Source of the DNA: Cavia porcellus
Lineage: Eukaryota > Chordata > Mammalia > Rodentia > Caviidae
DNA length: 64,000 nt
Direction: 5' to 3'
NCBI RefSeq assembly: GCF_034190915.1
Contig: NW_026947496.1
Span: 26,258,001-26,322,000 of the forward strand
Shown here: piece by piece, positions 47,310-60,539 of the stretch
Layout: every line of letters begins with the position of its first letter
Position numbering within the stretch: position 1 is the first letter of the stretch
Made by a program: the position numbers and the translations under genes
The notes under the pieces: generated by a model
The model's input: the letters and a program-made list of their open reading frames with translations, nothing else
Database searches by the model: none
What the model was told of the DNA's origin: nothing

Positions 47310-47460
47310 AATAGCCACAGTAATGTTAACACAAATAATACCTGCCTTTATTTGATTCCTGAGTAAATAAGTGCCACACTTCCTTCTGTTTTTTATATAT
47401 GCATGTTAAATTACAGCTGAGATCATAAGTATTATCAATGTACAAATTGATACTGAATAT
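47310..47460 (+). mobile_element. Possible MIR SINE (sense)
   Basis: 'gataataatagccacagtaatgttaac...taatacctgcctttatttgattcctgagtaaataagtgccacac' and 'tttttatatatgcatgttaaattac' roughly follow the MIR order 'ataatagctaacatttattgagtgcttactatgtgccaggca..ctttacatgtattaa'. Much diverged. Confidence 0.35.
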
Positions 47461-48698
47461 ATATTCTCATTATCATGTATTCTTAGTATTTACCAGGACA
47501 GCATTAATGATGTCCTTTTTGTATTTGCATAAAATACATATGCAGAACGTGTTTGAGGTCACCAAATGGCCAGAGTGGGGGTGAGGGCACCGCTGCCATA
47601 TTGAGAGGAAAAGGCAGGCACTCAGTACTACAATCTGGATTTGTGGTGCTGCTCAGTGAATCCCTGGAGTGGACTTGCTCCCCAGAACCTCTCTCTCTCC
47701 TCTCCATTCCCATCCCCAGTCCCAGCACACATCTGTATTTACAAACATTTCCTGTGTGCCTGGTAGCACTTCAAGCTAAGAATCACAGATCTAGGAAACA
47801 AATCATCTCAAATAGGCTATCAACAATCCATACTTCTAGGCAGAATGTAGCACTTTGTTAAGCAAGAGATTCTGTGCAGGAGTAAGGACAAAATAGATGT
47901 TTGATGAACTCTTTAGTTTCCTTTCAGTCTCTTTGCACTTTTTTTCAAGATGAAGAAACACAATAAGAAAACACTTCTCAGTTGCATACTTTGAGGAGAG
48001 CTTCATTGCTGATTTGGAAGTGTTAGGTCATTTCTTTCCCTGTTAGACAATAGCAGTGTGTTGTCCATTCCTGTTTTGTTGCCCTGACCAACCCAACATA
48101 ATTTGTTCTGTGCTATAACACAGAGCCCAGTCTTTTTTGCCAAGTTTCAGGTAATTTTCAACTGTGGGAATTAGAGTCCCTTAAAGGAGGGCATGTCCGA
48201 CAAGGCGCTAGCACATTGCTTACTGATAAAGACTGCTATTTTATTTTTGGAAAGTAGCCTAAAGCTATTATGGCTCTGGGTTTTTGACAGCCATCATGTA
48301 TTGCTATTTCAGAAGCAAATTTAACTTTAAAATACAAGTAGCCTGAGGGTTTGGAGTTATACTTAAATTTTTAATAAGTTGTCAAAAATACTTTGCAGCA
48401 TTCATTTGTAACTGGACTAAATTCTGTAAATTTATGTGTAAACTATCCAGCCTAATTAACACTCTGCAGAAACAGTTAAAGGGCTGATTATCAAGTTTAA
48501 AGAGAAACAGGAGGTGCTGCCTGATTTCTGTCTATTCTCCCAATGATACGCAGATACATAATATCCTCAATATATTTTTATTCACAACTGATTGAGATGG
48601 GGTGATTTTCATTGCTTTTAATTTGACCAGGCAAATAAAGTCTTCAGAATAGACTAGTCAGTGTATTTTACACTTACCCAGGAAAAATCTTTTAAACA
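47461..48698. other. Single-copy-looking non-coding block
   Basis: Balanced composition at 47,550-47,830 and 48,000-48,650 with no repeat signature; homeodomain-like TAATTA/TTAATT strings occur. The 102-codon plus frame at 47,553-47,861 overlaps a 74-codon minus frame, and neither has a motif. Confidence 0.4.
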
Positions 48699-48816
48699 TC
48701 CAGTGAGGAAAAAGAGAGAAAAAAGGAGAAGGAGAAGGTCAAGAGAAGGTCAGGAAGAAGAAGAAAGAAGAAGGATCCAGGAGAAAGGGAACAGGGAGAG
48801 AGAGGGAGAGAGAGAC
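48699..48816. repeat. Homopurine (GA-rich) low-complexity tract
   Basis: About 110 bases almost entirely A/G on the + strand, mixing GAAAA, GGAGAA, GAA and GAGAGAGA motifs with only a few pyrimidine interruptions. Confidence 0.93.
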
Positions 48817-50689
48817 TGATCTTTGGTTAAGACTGAGGAATTGATACTAGCAATAATTTAGTTATCAACATCAGAACTAATTATTTAGTCACTGATACCT
48901 TGTCAAATTCCATTACCAATTAAAATTATTGATTATTTGTTTGATTTAAACATTGCTATTAGGATGTCTGGGTAGCTGGTGGCTCTGTAATTAGATGGAG
49001 ACCATGGGCATTTTGGATGGGGACTTGGTGAAATATATTGTGTCCCAACAGAGTGTGTACTGGAGTTAGCTTGTACACAGCTTGTTGTACAAGAAAGAGG
49101 TCTAGAAAGTTGGTTGTTTTCTGACTAAATGGTTGGAATCTCTGAAATATATTCTCTAAGGTTGTTAAAGCCTTATCTAAAATGGAGAAATAATCTTGTT
49201 CAGTTGTACTGTCCAAGTGCCAAATGCATGTTAAACACATGAAGTATCTGAGAAGTCTGTGGTAGTCAGATCTCTCCCAGCCTTCTGAGCTTTTCTAGAG
49301 AGCCACGAGTGATGTTTAAATGTAGGGAAGTGAAATGCAAAATTAAAGAGGCACAAATAAAATTGATCTGAAACCTGCAAACAAGTCACTAATAACTTTC
49401 TAGTAAGTGAAAAGAATATTATATAAAATAGAAAAGTTAGTTGGGAATGGTCATTGAAAAATCTGGTATACTAAGTAGGTTATGTTGCCTCAGAATTTTT
49501 GACCGAAGAGACATATGACAATGGATCTTCACCAGACCCAGCAATGATATATAGAATAGAAGAGAAAGGAAAAAAAAATGAGAAAGGAGAAATCCTGAAA
49601 AGCTACTGCAGATTGAAGAGAGTACATATGTTTTCCTTTACCATACTGCAATATAAAATCATTAAGAGATAGGAACATATAATAATACAAAGTTGGCAAA
49701 ATTTTGACACATTTTACATTGGATGTGGGAGTTCCTTTTTGCTATTATCTGTATTTTACATAATTTAAAATATCGCCATAAGCTTTAAAAACTGTTAATG
49801 TTTAAATTTTTCACTTTAGACTACTATGAATAATTAGTAACGCGAAATGATACACTGTCCAGAAATCTGCACAAATTGTCATATATGTGTATATGTTTAC
49901 AGGAGTTCAAACATTTCCCTTCTCCTTTTCCCCATCCTGAATTCCACCCATGTGTCTCCTGGAGATCAGCTTACTTGTTTATATATAGAAAAGTATCTCC
50001 AAAGCAAGAGTCTTAGAGACTTTAGGTTGGAACTTTGCCTCTTCAAGTGCAACTCATGGTCCTCATTACTCTGAGTTTGGCTTCCATTCAGGTCACTTTT
50101 ACTTTCTATTCTTCCCAAATGCCTTCTGCACTTTGTCACATAGAAATTTCTCAAGAGTGACAGTGCTTTTCTCATCTGTGTACTGTTTTATGAAGGGCAG
50201 GAAGCCAAGGTCAAGTCAAAGTGAAGAACTGTTTTATGATACCATGCTACTTGGCCACAGGATAGCTTAACACAGCAGAAGTATTTTCTAAACACCAGTG
50301 AAAGGAACTTACAGAGCACACTGCAGAAGACTGATATAATGTAATATATGCAAACTATCACTCCATGAAAAGGAAATTAATTTGGTGGAAAGGATGCAAC
50401 ATAGCTTATTACTCAAAAACTTGGATTTGGGAGTTACAGCTAGTGTTATTTCTAGCTAAGATTTGGCCAGATTTTTGTGTAGTGCTCAAAAACTCATTAT
50501 GTTCTCTGAATAGAGATTTTTATACCTGTCAACAATAAGACGTTAAGTGTCTTCGGTGTGTTTATGTATCATCATCTGCTTCTCAAAATTTGCTTTTCCT
50601 TAAGACAGTTCTTTTCTATTGATCTCGTTGATTTTTTCATCTCTCTGTGCATGTCCTTGGTCATCCCCCAGGCTGCCTCCAATCTTATA
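48817..50689. other. Non-coding; one unexplained minus-strand open frame
   Basis: A minus-strand frame of about 110 codons, open from about 49,290 to 48,959, is listed under findings. The rest is AT-rich with no recognised repeat. Confidence 0.4.
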
Positions 50690-51690
50690 TTCTATAAATG
50701 AGTTCTTAGATTTCATCTAATCTCACAGCTTTAATTATTACTCATTCGCTGTTGATTGCCTTCATTAATCAATGTTTAGCCCTTTATTATCCCCTAAGCT
50801 TCAGAATTTGAAATGCAAATAACAATTGCTCCATTTTCAGAATTGAGCTATTATTCCCTACTTACCCTTTTTCTACAACTATTTCTAATCTTGATTTTCT
50901 GTTTCAGGTGAGGTCAGCACTAACCAACTTGAGATCTTTTTACCCTCACCACTTGTGTTTCAATAACTCTTGCTGGATTATACTCTTGATAATAATTATT
51001 CTCATTATGTTCTTTTCTTTTCGCCTGCTGCCCCTTCCTCAACCCAGAATGTCATCATCTCTCCCCTGGATTTCTAAAGCAACCTGCTACCTGCTTCCCC
51101 TACTCCCATGTTTTTCTCTTTTCCCAAATGCCAGCATTTCTTGAAATGTCACTTGACTGGACTGTGAGGCTGGACTTACAATCTCCTGCTCACAAATCAC
51201 CTTGGTCTGTGGTGGTCACCACAACTCAACCACCCCCCATCACCTGCTCCTCCTTGACTTGTGTTTTAGGTTTGGATAAAAAAAAAATATTTTGAAAGTG
51301 AAAATATAAACAACAGCAGCAGTAACAAAACCCCACATGATTTACATTTACCAGGTATGGTTTTGTATCCCTTTTGTTTTGATATTAATATTTTGACTGT
51401 GTGAAGTATATCCTTGGATTTGTTTTCTCATATGGTAACTCATGCTTATTCTATGTGATTTCTTTCTGTCCTGACCTTTATGAAATTTGACTTCATTGGC
51501 TAGAAGAGTTGGCTAACTTTGTCTTTGCATTGAAGGGTATTGTTTTATTGTGCTTAAATTATTTCTGTCTTCCCAGTTAAACATGAGTTCCACAGAACTA
51601 AGCACTTCATCATATTTATATTCTGAATTCCTATTTCATAGCACACATTAAGAACCTGGTGTTTATTGTACAGAATTAAACTAAACATGG
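50690..51690 (-). mobile_element. L2 LINE relic (antisense, about 1 kb)
   Basis: Collinear antisense L2 landmarks occur on the + strand. They are 'tcccctaagcttcagaatttgaaatgc' at about 50,790, 'aatgtcatcatctctcccctggatttctaaagcaacctgctacctgcttccc' at about 51,048, and the 3' end 'ttcccagttaaacatgagttccacag...gaattcctatttcatagcacac' at about 51,570-51,650. It is the longest L2 in the window. An A9-10 run and an A-rich part at about 51,277-51,330 may be an internal insertion or expansion. Confidence 0.65.
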
Positions 51691-54600
51691 TTCTATAAGC
51701 ATAGAATATTTTAAACTAAAGATGGCCTATGTAATTATAGAATATTTTAAAAATGCAATAACAATTCAAAACTTTAGGAGAGCACAAAGTGGTAAAAATG
51801 TTCCCAATCTTACCACTACTCAAGAAATTTCTTATACATTACATTCAAAAGTTTTCCTGGGATCATTTTATTTCTTTGGCAACAGAAGAAAGGCCAGAAT
51901 AGAAAGAATGGTAGAAGTTAGGGAAACAAAAGCTTTCTGTTTCCTAAATAAATTCACATTACCTTGAATTTAACACTTTGATTCTTTTGACATTCTTCCA
52001 GTTAAAGATCACATTTGCCTAATAAAAGAGTGCCGATCATTAATTTAGCTATGTCTAAAGCAAGTCAAAGTGATCCCTTCATATTAAAGATGAGATAGAA
52101 TTAGTGAGGAGAAAATTTATTGAGGGAAATTGGGAGAAAGGTACTTCAAATGTGTAGGAAGGGGAAGAAAGATAAATCTAAATGGAGAGAAAGAATCAGG
52201 TAGACCTGGAGCACCTGGCGGCACTGGGGGATAGGGCTGTTGTTGAAGTGGCGATGGCAGGGTCTCCTTACCATTGCATCCTGGACATGTCTTCACAGAT
52301 GTATTGGAGTCTGTTCTGGTAGAGACTGGTCATGCCTTCTTACAGTGTCACTGGAGCATGGCCTTCCAGAGGTACTGGGAACTATCCTTATAGCGTTACT
52401 GGAGTTGTGTCTTTGTGTTGACAAAGGGAAGAGAGTATTCTTGCAGTGTTAAATTCAGTGTCTAGGCTCAGGAATTAGGAAAAAAGTAAGTTGTCAAAAA
52501 TGTTGAATGAACATTGAACATAAAAACACCCACCCAGTCAGAAAGAAATGAAAGTTGGAGATTTTCCATCATGAGAGACCACTTATTATCTGATATGAAA
52601 AGTGTGGCCAATTTTCTTGTCCATTTACTGAGAAGATTGAGTAGGAGAATGAAAGGAAAACAGAACTCTATTAAGGTAAATTCTTAAACTAAAAATCTAC
52701 ATTAGATGCGACAAGCAATCTTACTTTTCTTATATAGAAGAGATTCTTAATTTTATGTGCAGCTATAAAAAACTACTAGGTATTTGAAACTGGAGTCCTC
52801 ATGGAAAAATCTATATGTTGATGATTACATTCAATCTAGAAATTATCTTGGTCTGTATACCAATAATGTTTCACGTTTTATCATTTCTCTTATAATAGTA
52901 CAACCAGTCATTATAGAGTTAATTCCATAAATGGAAAGATACTTGATGGATTATTATCTTGGAGTTTAGAAACTATTTTCCATGATTAAATAAGAGTATA
53001 TTTGGTAACAGCATGATGACATGGGTAATCTTTAGCTCTTGTGCCCTCATGAGTTTATGACCATAAATATACCTCTCAAAGCAATGAATAGGTTCAGTCC
53101 AGGTCTTCAAGAAAAAGTTGCTTTTATTGCTCATTTCTGTGTTCTGGCAGCTAAAAATATGGGTGATTTGACATTGAAAATTGATGAGACCCTTACTCAC
53201 TGAAAAGAAAGTTAAATCATTTCTAGATGTTTATGAAAGTTTATCAGCAGCTGTAACACCCATGAGAGCAGAAATGAATTCTGCAATCCCATCATTTTTT
53301 CTCTGAAGCCATCTCCAGAAACTTAGCTGAGAAATGTGAAACTAAGAAATATCCAGGTCCCATAAAATCTAGGCTTAAGAGAAAAGATGATTTGTTGTTG
53401 CTGTGCACCATAAAACTAAGATGTACTGAAATAATCTTTTGGAAAAATACCCTCAATAGTAAGAAATAGGAATTAGGAAGCTGAAAAGGAATCAGAAGAC
53501 TATTTACATTTTTTAAAATTCTTTTTTTCCATTGTTTGTCTTTAGATGTAGGAAAGGTGGGATGCATGTTTTCAGAAAGGAAAGTCAGACTCACTCTAGA
53601 TTTCTTTAAGGCTAAACAGAGATCTTAAAGAAATATTTCACTGGCATGTTAGTTTTTAACATAGCCAGTACATCTGAAAGAAGTTGCCAGTCAAAACATT
53701 TCATCAGCAGCTAATCAAGACAGCTAATGGTCTGTGTATGTACATACTTTCATGACCTGCGGCAGTTTCAATTAGTAGTGTATGACTGGCAGCTGTCAAC
53801 TCTCACCCAGCTCATGGGTACAGCACAAAAATGAGAAACTCGAGGTTAAAAACACTAGCTTGATATGTGATTCTAGTTTATTTTCTGGGTATTTTAAATA
53901 GTGGTTTTTCAGGAAATTGAAAGGAAATATCAAACTATATAATTTTCCATTCCACAATTTCAGCAATTTTAATGGACCATGCCTGTAGGCTTAATTAATT
54001 CCAGTGGACAGTGGTCTGGGTGCATATTTGAAATGAATACAAAAATTGGCAGGCCTGTGTATTAGAGACAGGGTCAAGTTTGAAGAATCTTCCGCGTAGA
54101 GTGAAGTTAGATGACAAAGACCATCATAAGAAGGAATGCATTCAGGCTAGGAGCTTGCAGGGACTGGTCTTAGCACTTGAGCACCATGAGCACAATAAAG
54201 TCAGTCTCCCAGCTTTCTTATTCATTTTAGTTCTATGTAATAAAAATGTATTAAGTTCAATAATCTTTGCAACATATAAGTTGGGCTCAATATATTTTAA
54301 GGCCAATTCCATCTTGGTAATTCTTCACCTAGTTATTAAATAAAGCCCATTAAGTCTGGTCAGATGATTTACATTTGGAGATATCTGACATCTTTCCCCA
54401 GATTCAGGGTCCAATTTACATTTGTCAGACAGAGTCTGAGGCAAACACTCTAATATAAATGGGTATTTTTTCTCATTTTTTGTTAGAAAGATACCAGTAT
54501 ATGTTTAGTACAAAGCATTAAAACCTAACATTGAAACATGGCTTTTCATGTAGCAAGCACAGACTTTAATACATGTTAGTGGATTAATAAATAAGAATAG

Positions 54601-56534
54601 GGAAAGTAAACATGCAGTAATCATTTGAATTTTTAATATTGTTAGTTTATTCTTTGAACAGACAATATTGATTATTGAAATTATTCCCAAATGTTACAGA
54701 GATGCAAATCAGGAAAAATAGTCTCCCTATTTAAATTTTTACATGAAATTTTCAAATGTTTATATTTATATGGATAAAGACAGAGATACTTTCAGTACCT
54801 GTAATTTTCCCTAAAAAGAGCTAAGTCAAAAAACTGAAATATCTATATATTCAATTGTTGCCAAAGCAAAATCTTGAAGTTTTTCTACCTCTTACATGCC
54901 AATTTTCAATAGTCACACTATGAAAATATTTTCAGCTAATAAATCTGTTATTATCCATGAAAATAGGAAAAGAAAATATTGACTTATTTATATAATCTCA
55001 ACTTTTCTTCTTCTTTATGTTTCTAAGCCACAAAAGCATAATGTTGCAGTGATACAATTCTTGAAGTGTACTGTTAGATTTATTTTTCTCTTATACTTTT
55101 AATTTGATTGAAGATTCTATTTTGTTCCTTGTCCCCACATGAAAATTGACAGACCCCTCCTGGGTGGTTTGTGTCACAATACAAAATATCACTTCGGAAA
55201 TAAAACATCCCACTCCTTATTAGCATGGAACAGCAGCCTTGGTGTGGTGTGTAGGTGTCTCCAGATGCGGAGGCCGCCACCCAAAAGGAGCTGGTGGGTT
55301 TGTCCTTTCTATCTTAAGAGCTCCTCTTCCAGCAGGTTCTGCAGCCTTTTGTCCCTTGAGCCTGAGACACAGGCAAGCTAGAAGAAAGAATAACAGGAGA
55401 ATTCTTTAATAAACAGAGAAATCACTTGAAATGATGTTTACCTACATAAGGCTTAGGAGGAATTTAAAATTTATTTTCTACTGGGACCTGTGAATTCTTT
55501 AGATATTTGTGTTTGTGTGGCTCCAACTCATCTAATCAACCTTCATATTTAGTTCCTTTGAGGATGGTCAATGTCTGCAGAATCCACTTAAGGTCCTTCA
55601 TCCCTCTGCTCAGGGATCTCTTGGACATTCAGATTTATGGATGGAAAACATTCATACGCCCATTGCTTTAGCATTCTCTGCACTCTTCCTGCCCATCCTT
55701 TTATACATCTCAGGTGTTACTCAGTTTTGTCCTCCTTAAATTCCATTGGTTAGGGAATAATCAATGAACAGGAGTATACAAAGGTCTATCGGTTATTTCT
55801 TTAAAGCTGCTTCTATAAGCGATAAGGCATGGATATTCTTTTGTCCTCTTTGGGTTGGCAGAAATTTGAAGCACTGCCGTCTCCTAAGAAATCATTCTCC
55901 AGAATAAGTTCCCTAGCTCCAAAATCTTTCAAATCCTCCAAGTGCAAATAGAATCTCGGAATAATTCAAATAGAGATACTCCTTATGCACCCCTATTTAC
56001 GCAAAGGTAAATATGCTTATTTAACCAGGGTCAGAGAACTTATGAAATGAAAAAGAGAGATGGTATGATACAGGGAGGTTCACTTTGTGGAGATGCAAAG
56101 GGGATCTGAGAAAAGATGCAGAAAGGCAGGGTATGGATGCAGAGGAAGGTACAAGGTCAAGATGCGACATGAATGTGCACTAATTCCTCAAACAAATGAA
56201 TTTATTATCTATTGCAAACATATACTGTTACTAATAAAAAAGAAACATTACTGTGTCAACATCATATTATAACTGTTCATGATTCACATTAAAGCAAAAT
56301 TAAAACAGCTAGATTTCATAATACTGTATCTCAGCTGACCTAGGAAATTTTTAATAAATTTTCTAAATTATATTTTGTATGTATAATTGTCAAAGCTACT
56401 GAACATTCTTATAGGTGGCGGACAAAGGTTTTTTTGCTATAGGTTGTATTTATCAAAGTTCATGTGTATTGCTGGTTATTTAAATATATAGTGAAGAATA
56501 ACATTTCATGAGGTATTTTTCTGATTTTTGAGCT
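51691..56534. other. Long non-coding block, little recognisable
   Basis: Includes a degenerate short tandem array at 52,262-52,425 (separate entry) and single-copy-looking parts at 53,640-53,830 and 55,500-55,960. No gene or named repeat can be supported. Confidence 0.4.
52262..52425. repeat. Degenerate ~25-bp tandem array, about 6 units
   Basis: The phrases 'ttgcatcctgga', 'gtattggag', 'agactggtc', 'gtcactggag', 'gtactggga' and 'gttactggag' recur every 22-27 bp, mostly followed by a 'ccttc/ccttat' string. The units are strongly diverged. It may lie in an LTR, since the flank 'ggagaaaatttattgagggaaattggg' reads like antisense LTR sequence. Confidence 0.5.
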
Positions 56535-56736
56535 CTGCTATGCACTAAAATAGTCATTAGCCATGGGATGCTATGTGAGTTCAAATTTAAATTATTTAGT
56601 GTAAATAAAGTTAAAAATTTCTGTTTTTAGATGTACTAGCAGCATTTCAACTGCATAATATGAATAGAAAAAGCATTTGGACAGTGCAAGTAAGAATAAC
56701 TGACTTTATTTTAGAAATTTCTATTGAACAGCACTG
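56535..56736 (-). mobile_element. hAT-Charlie-type non-autonomous DNA transposon (MITE)
   Basis: The right end TTCTATTGAACAGCACTG is the complement of a CAG.GCTGTCCAATAGAA-type terminal sequence, and the left end CTGCTATGCACTAAAATAG is the matching inverted terminus. Inside, 'gtcattagccatgggatgctatgtgagttcaaatttaaattatt' and 'gtactagcagcatttcaactgc' parallel the 'gccactagccacatgtggctatt' and 'gcactagccacatttcaagtgc' blocks of this old mammalian family. About 202 bp, near full length. No clean 8-bp target duplication is visible. I recognise the family by pattern but do not name the exact subfamily. Confidence 0.7.
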
Positions 56737-59244
56737 CTCTAGAGAAGAATGCCACAATAAAATCCACTTGCATGAAATCAAAAGGCATTGAAGGTGTAGT
56801 GGTTCAGAATGAGGCCCTTGAAACAGAGTTCAGAGTTTGTGTCATAAAGATAATTAGCTGCGTTTTTTCTGGGACTACATGGATTGTTATGGTGATTTCA
56901 AGGTAGGCAATGAAATATAGAATTGGGTCTACTGAATTACAAGGAAATTATTCTGATATACCTATATCTTGACCTATCTCATTCAGAGAATCTCAAAGAG
57001 AATCTTAAAAAAAGCCAAGAGAAGACTTGATAGGATGCTAAATTTTAGCATTTATTTTTGAAGGAAATCTACATGATTTACAAGTATGAGATATTTCTAT
57101 TGTCGTTGTCTAGGTCCTTAAAATAGTAATTGAAATCTATAAGCATTTTATTAGGTTAATGAGGTTCATGGTCACAGAGTGTAAGATCTCATAGGTATTT
57201 TACTAGAGAAAAGGTATAAAACAACTTTTTTCTAAACTTATTTATTTTCTCTTTAAAGTTAACTTCTTTTGTTTCCAAAGAGCAGGGAAAGATGAGACAA
57301 TGAAAAATATCTGGAGATGATGAAAAAATATATCCTGCTACCCTTCTTTCTACTGAAAACCAAAGTTTAGAGTTATTATTTTTTTCTTCAAAATAAACCA
57401 AATAAATCTTCGGTCATCTGGAATCAGAAGTGCTGGTTTATACAGCTTGTTGTCATGTCTACATCCCTCATAGAAACAAACGAGAAAGTCACAGGAAACA
57501 GGAAAGGCAACTTTGATAAGTTATGCCAGCCACTGATTCCAGAGAGGAACACGTCCTGCTATTATTAGGTGGTCAAAAGTAGTAAAAAGCAATTTTTTTG
57601 TGATCAATGGTATACGCTAATTCTGTTGTTACTTCAGATTTCCTGCTTGAACTGCCTAAGCAATCAGACTAAATGATGGTTTTTTGTTTTTTTCTTAGTG
57701 CCAATTGTGAACAATGGGTCGACGTGGGTGAAGGTCACTGGAAAATTTCAGTTTGAGGTGGGGAAAGAATGTTGACAAGCCAGAGCAACCTTGTGGTATA
57801 AATAACATCCAGTCTTGGATATCTGTTGTCCCCAGATTTTATGACCATCTTATCTATGCCATCAATTAATACCTCCAATTAGTATAAGTCAATGGGCCAC
57901 ATGACACATAAAAAGTAATAGAATGCTTCACGCTCACATAAAGGCGAATTCTTTCCAAACAAGAATGGCTTTTAAACTGACTTTTTGTGGTTGCAAGGGT
58001 TGCTGTATCCATTGATCATTCAATCATTTAAAGGGATTTCTAACAAAATGACCTCAGGGATTGCCACCACTTGGAATTCATACCCATTCAGTGGGCTTAT
58101 CTCTAGGTGTCCAGGTGCATTCCTATAGCATTTATCAACACAGCATCTATAGGATGTCACTTCAGCGCAAGTGCATGTGCAGCAATTACAGAAGAAACAG
58201 CTCTTCACCCATCTTTATATCATGCTATCTCTGCAGTACAGCCTCCATGCTTTGGCAGTAAAAAGAAAGCCCCAGCTCTACAGTTCAGGATCTTTAGGAA
58301 GACTATTTAAGGTGGAATCTTTCTCTTCTTTATAAATTTAGTGCTTTAATTAATTGAAGCTTCTTAAACATGAAACAATCTAGTCAATAATTTGCAATGT
58401 CTTTGTTAGGGCCTGAAGAAATATGAAAAAAAAAGTCCCATTTAATCACCTGGATGTTTGTTTTATTGCTGCCAAACAAGATGCACATTTACACATACTA
58501 AGATCGTGGTGCTATTCAGTGTCTCTTTGTGAATTGGGCAGATACAGCCTTAGACTGGAGGCAAGAGTCACTGAAAATAATTCCACAGAGGTATTTACAC
58601 AGCTGAATCTTCATCCAAGAAGAATATACTTTAAACTTCTGTCAATTCAAGTACTATTATGATGGATATGGAATTGGTTTACTAGTTTTCTTCTATTACA
58701 GCTTCAAGCTTCCCAGTAAATTGAAAATATTCAAGTACTTAGTGTCCCAAATGGATTCGCCACTGGAAATGAACAGAAGGTCTCCCTCCCTCCCTCCTTT
58801 TCCTGTTTTCAAGTTGTAAGGCTAGATATATGGGTGTGAGACAACACAGAAGCAGTGTCAAGAAAACCATTTTACACCAGGGACCTGGCAGCTGCACTTT
58901 CCCCAAATGCTTTAAAAAAGGAAAGGAAGAAAGAAAGAAAGATACACACATGTATTCATTGCCAACTTTAAACAAATCTAAATTTTCATGAAGCCCTTAT
59001 CCTCTGGATGAAGCTGCTGGAGATATGAATGCACACCAAATGTGGTAACAGATTAAGAAAAAGTCAATGTCTAAAGTCCCTTGAGTTTTCTAACAAGAGA
59101 TCTGGGAAATTTAAAAGCATATCAGGTTTCTCAGAGATGATTAACTCTGGACTGCATTTCAAAGTCTAACAAGGGCCGTCTGCTTTATACCAAACAGAAG
59201 GGAATGTACTACCAGACTGAGCAGACAGAACTAATAAGATCTGT
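56737..59244. other. Non-coding; simple repeats only
   Basis: (TCCC)n at about 58,778-58,798 and (GAAA)n at about 58,919-58,943. 57,960-58,310 is single-copy-looking with mixed composition. No gene motif in the 60-79 codon frames. Confidence 0.4.
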
Positions 59245-59450
59245 AATAAATCAAATCAAGTAATATTTATTGAACATCTCTGTGTCTCCAGCACTGAACT
59301 GTTGGGTGTGTGATGCATATACATTATAAATAAAATGGTGTCAAAAAGCTTAAGTGAACTGAGGGAGATAAGACAGCTGCCTACAAAATAAATTACAATG
59401 CAAATTTCAATAGCAAGTCAAAATGTTCAGTGTAAGAAATTCCATAAAAA
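59245..59450 (+). mobile_element. L2 LINE 3' end (sense)
   Basis: 'taatatttattgaacatctctgtgtctccagcactgaactgttgggtgtgtgatgcatatacattataaataaaatgg' corresponds to the L2 3' end 'aatatttattgagcacctactatgtgccaggcactg...gaacaaaacagg'. It continues with '...aagcttaagtgaactgagggagataagacag...caaaataaa'. Confidence 0.6.
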
Positions 59451-60535
59451 ATTAAAAACAGATGCAACCAGGAACATAAAACAAGGAATTATTTAGATTT
59501 TCAAATTAAAAGATAGTTTCATGAAAATATTGCGTTACAAGGGTACCATTAAGCCTCAGCATACAGATATTTACAATTCTTTAGAGACATCAGGGTCTAG
59601 CTGTGTTGTGTAATTGTTTCCTGTTAGATGCTGTGCTTGTAATCAGGGAAAAGGCGCAAAATAATGACAGTGATGGTACTCATGGGATAGATGGTATAAG
59701 TAATTATAAAATAAAATATACAATTGTAGAGCAAGATAAGATGTGTCATAATATGATATAGTAACTAAAGTTTATTTTTTTAATTGCTTGATTTATCTCA
59801 ATTATTTACCAGATCTACACACTCTTGAGCAAGTCCAATCTCTGAAAGAATTGGCCAGGTAGAAGATTCTTGACAGTACCCAAATTAATCCTCACTGACT
59901 TCTTTGCAGTCAGCACTCAGTTCTTGCTATTACGTCCCCTTGAGACACAAGAAGAACTTAAAAACCCTGTAAGGGTCAGGAAATCCAATGCAATATTAAT
60001 AAACAAAAGAATCATTTTTAAGTGAAGAAAAAACTTCACAAATTGTGACAAAAAGAATCAAAACAAGGGGAAGAAAAGAAAAGGGCAAAGTGCCTTATCT
60101 TAAAAAAGGCAAATTCAAAATTATTTTGCCACATATTTTGGTTGCTGAAAGAATGGCAGTAAGACATGATGTGCTAATCTCAAGTAAAACAGGACAGAAC
60201 GTGCGGCCTTAAAGTTCTTGCTGGAAATGAAATCGATGGAGATTTTATAGAAAATAGAAAAACATGTAAGAGGTAATGAAACCAAAAGAAAACAATGGAA
60301 TATGATAATGAAATTAAAATTAAACATTATATTCATAAGGGGTTTCCAAAGATAGACAGAAGTGAATAATTCAATGAAAGCAGTGTTGAAAATCTCTCTG
60401 CACGTTTAGAGACATTACCAAGGTAAAATCTACCAGGATCCTGAGGTCAGCAATGGTAGAGAATTTTCTCTCCCATAAACAGCAACAAGGGACTATTATC
60501 TTTTTAACAACACTAACTCTCCCAATTGCCAAGTA
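59451..60535. other. AT-rich non-coding, nothing assigned
   Basis: No repeat or gene recognised; several A-rich patches around 60,020-60,120. Confidence 0.4.
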
Positions 60536-60539
60536 TGGA

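Noticed and set aside
47553..47861. 102-codon plus-strand frame
   Set aside because: Overlapped by an opposite-strand frame, with no domain, signal peptide or splice context; treated as chance in balanced-composition DNA.
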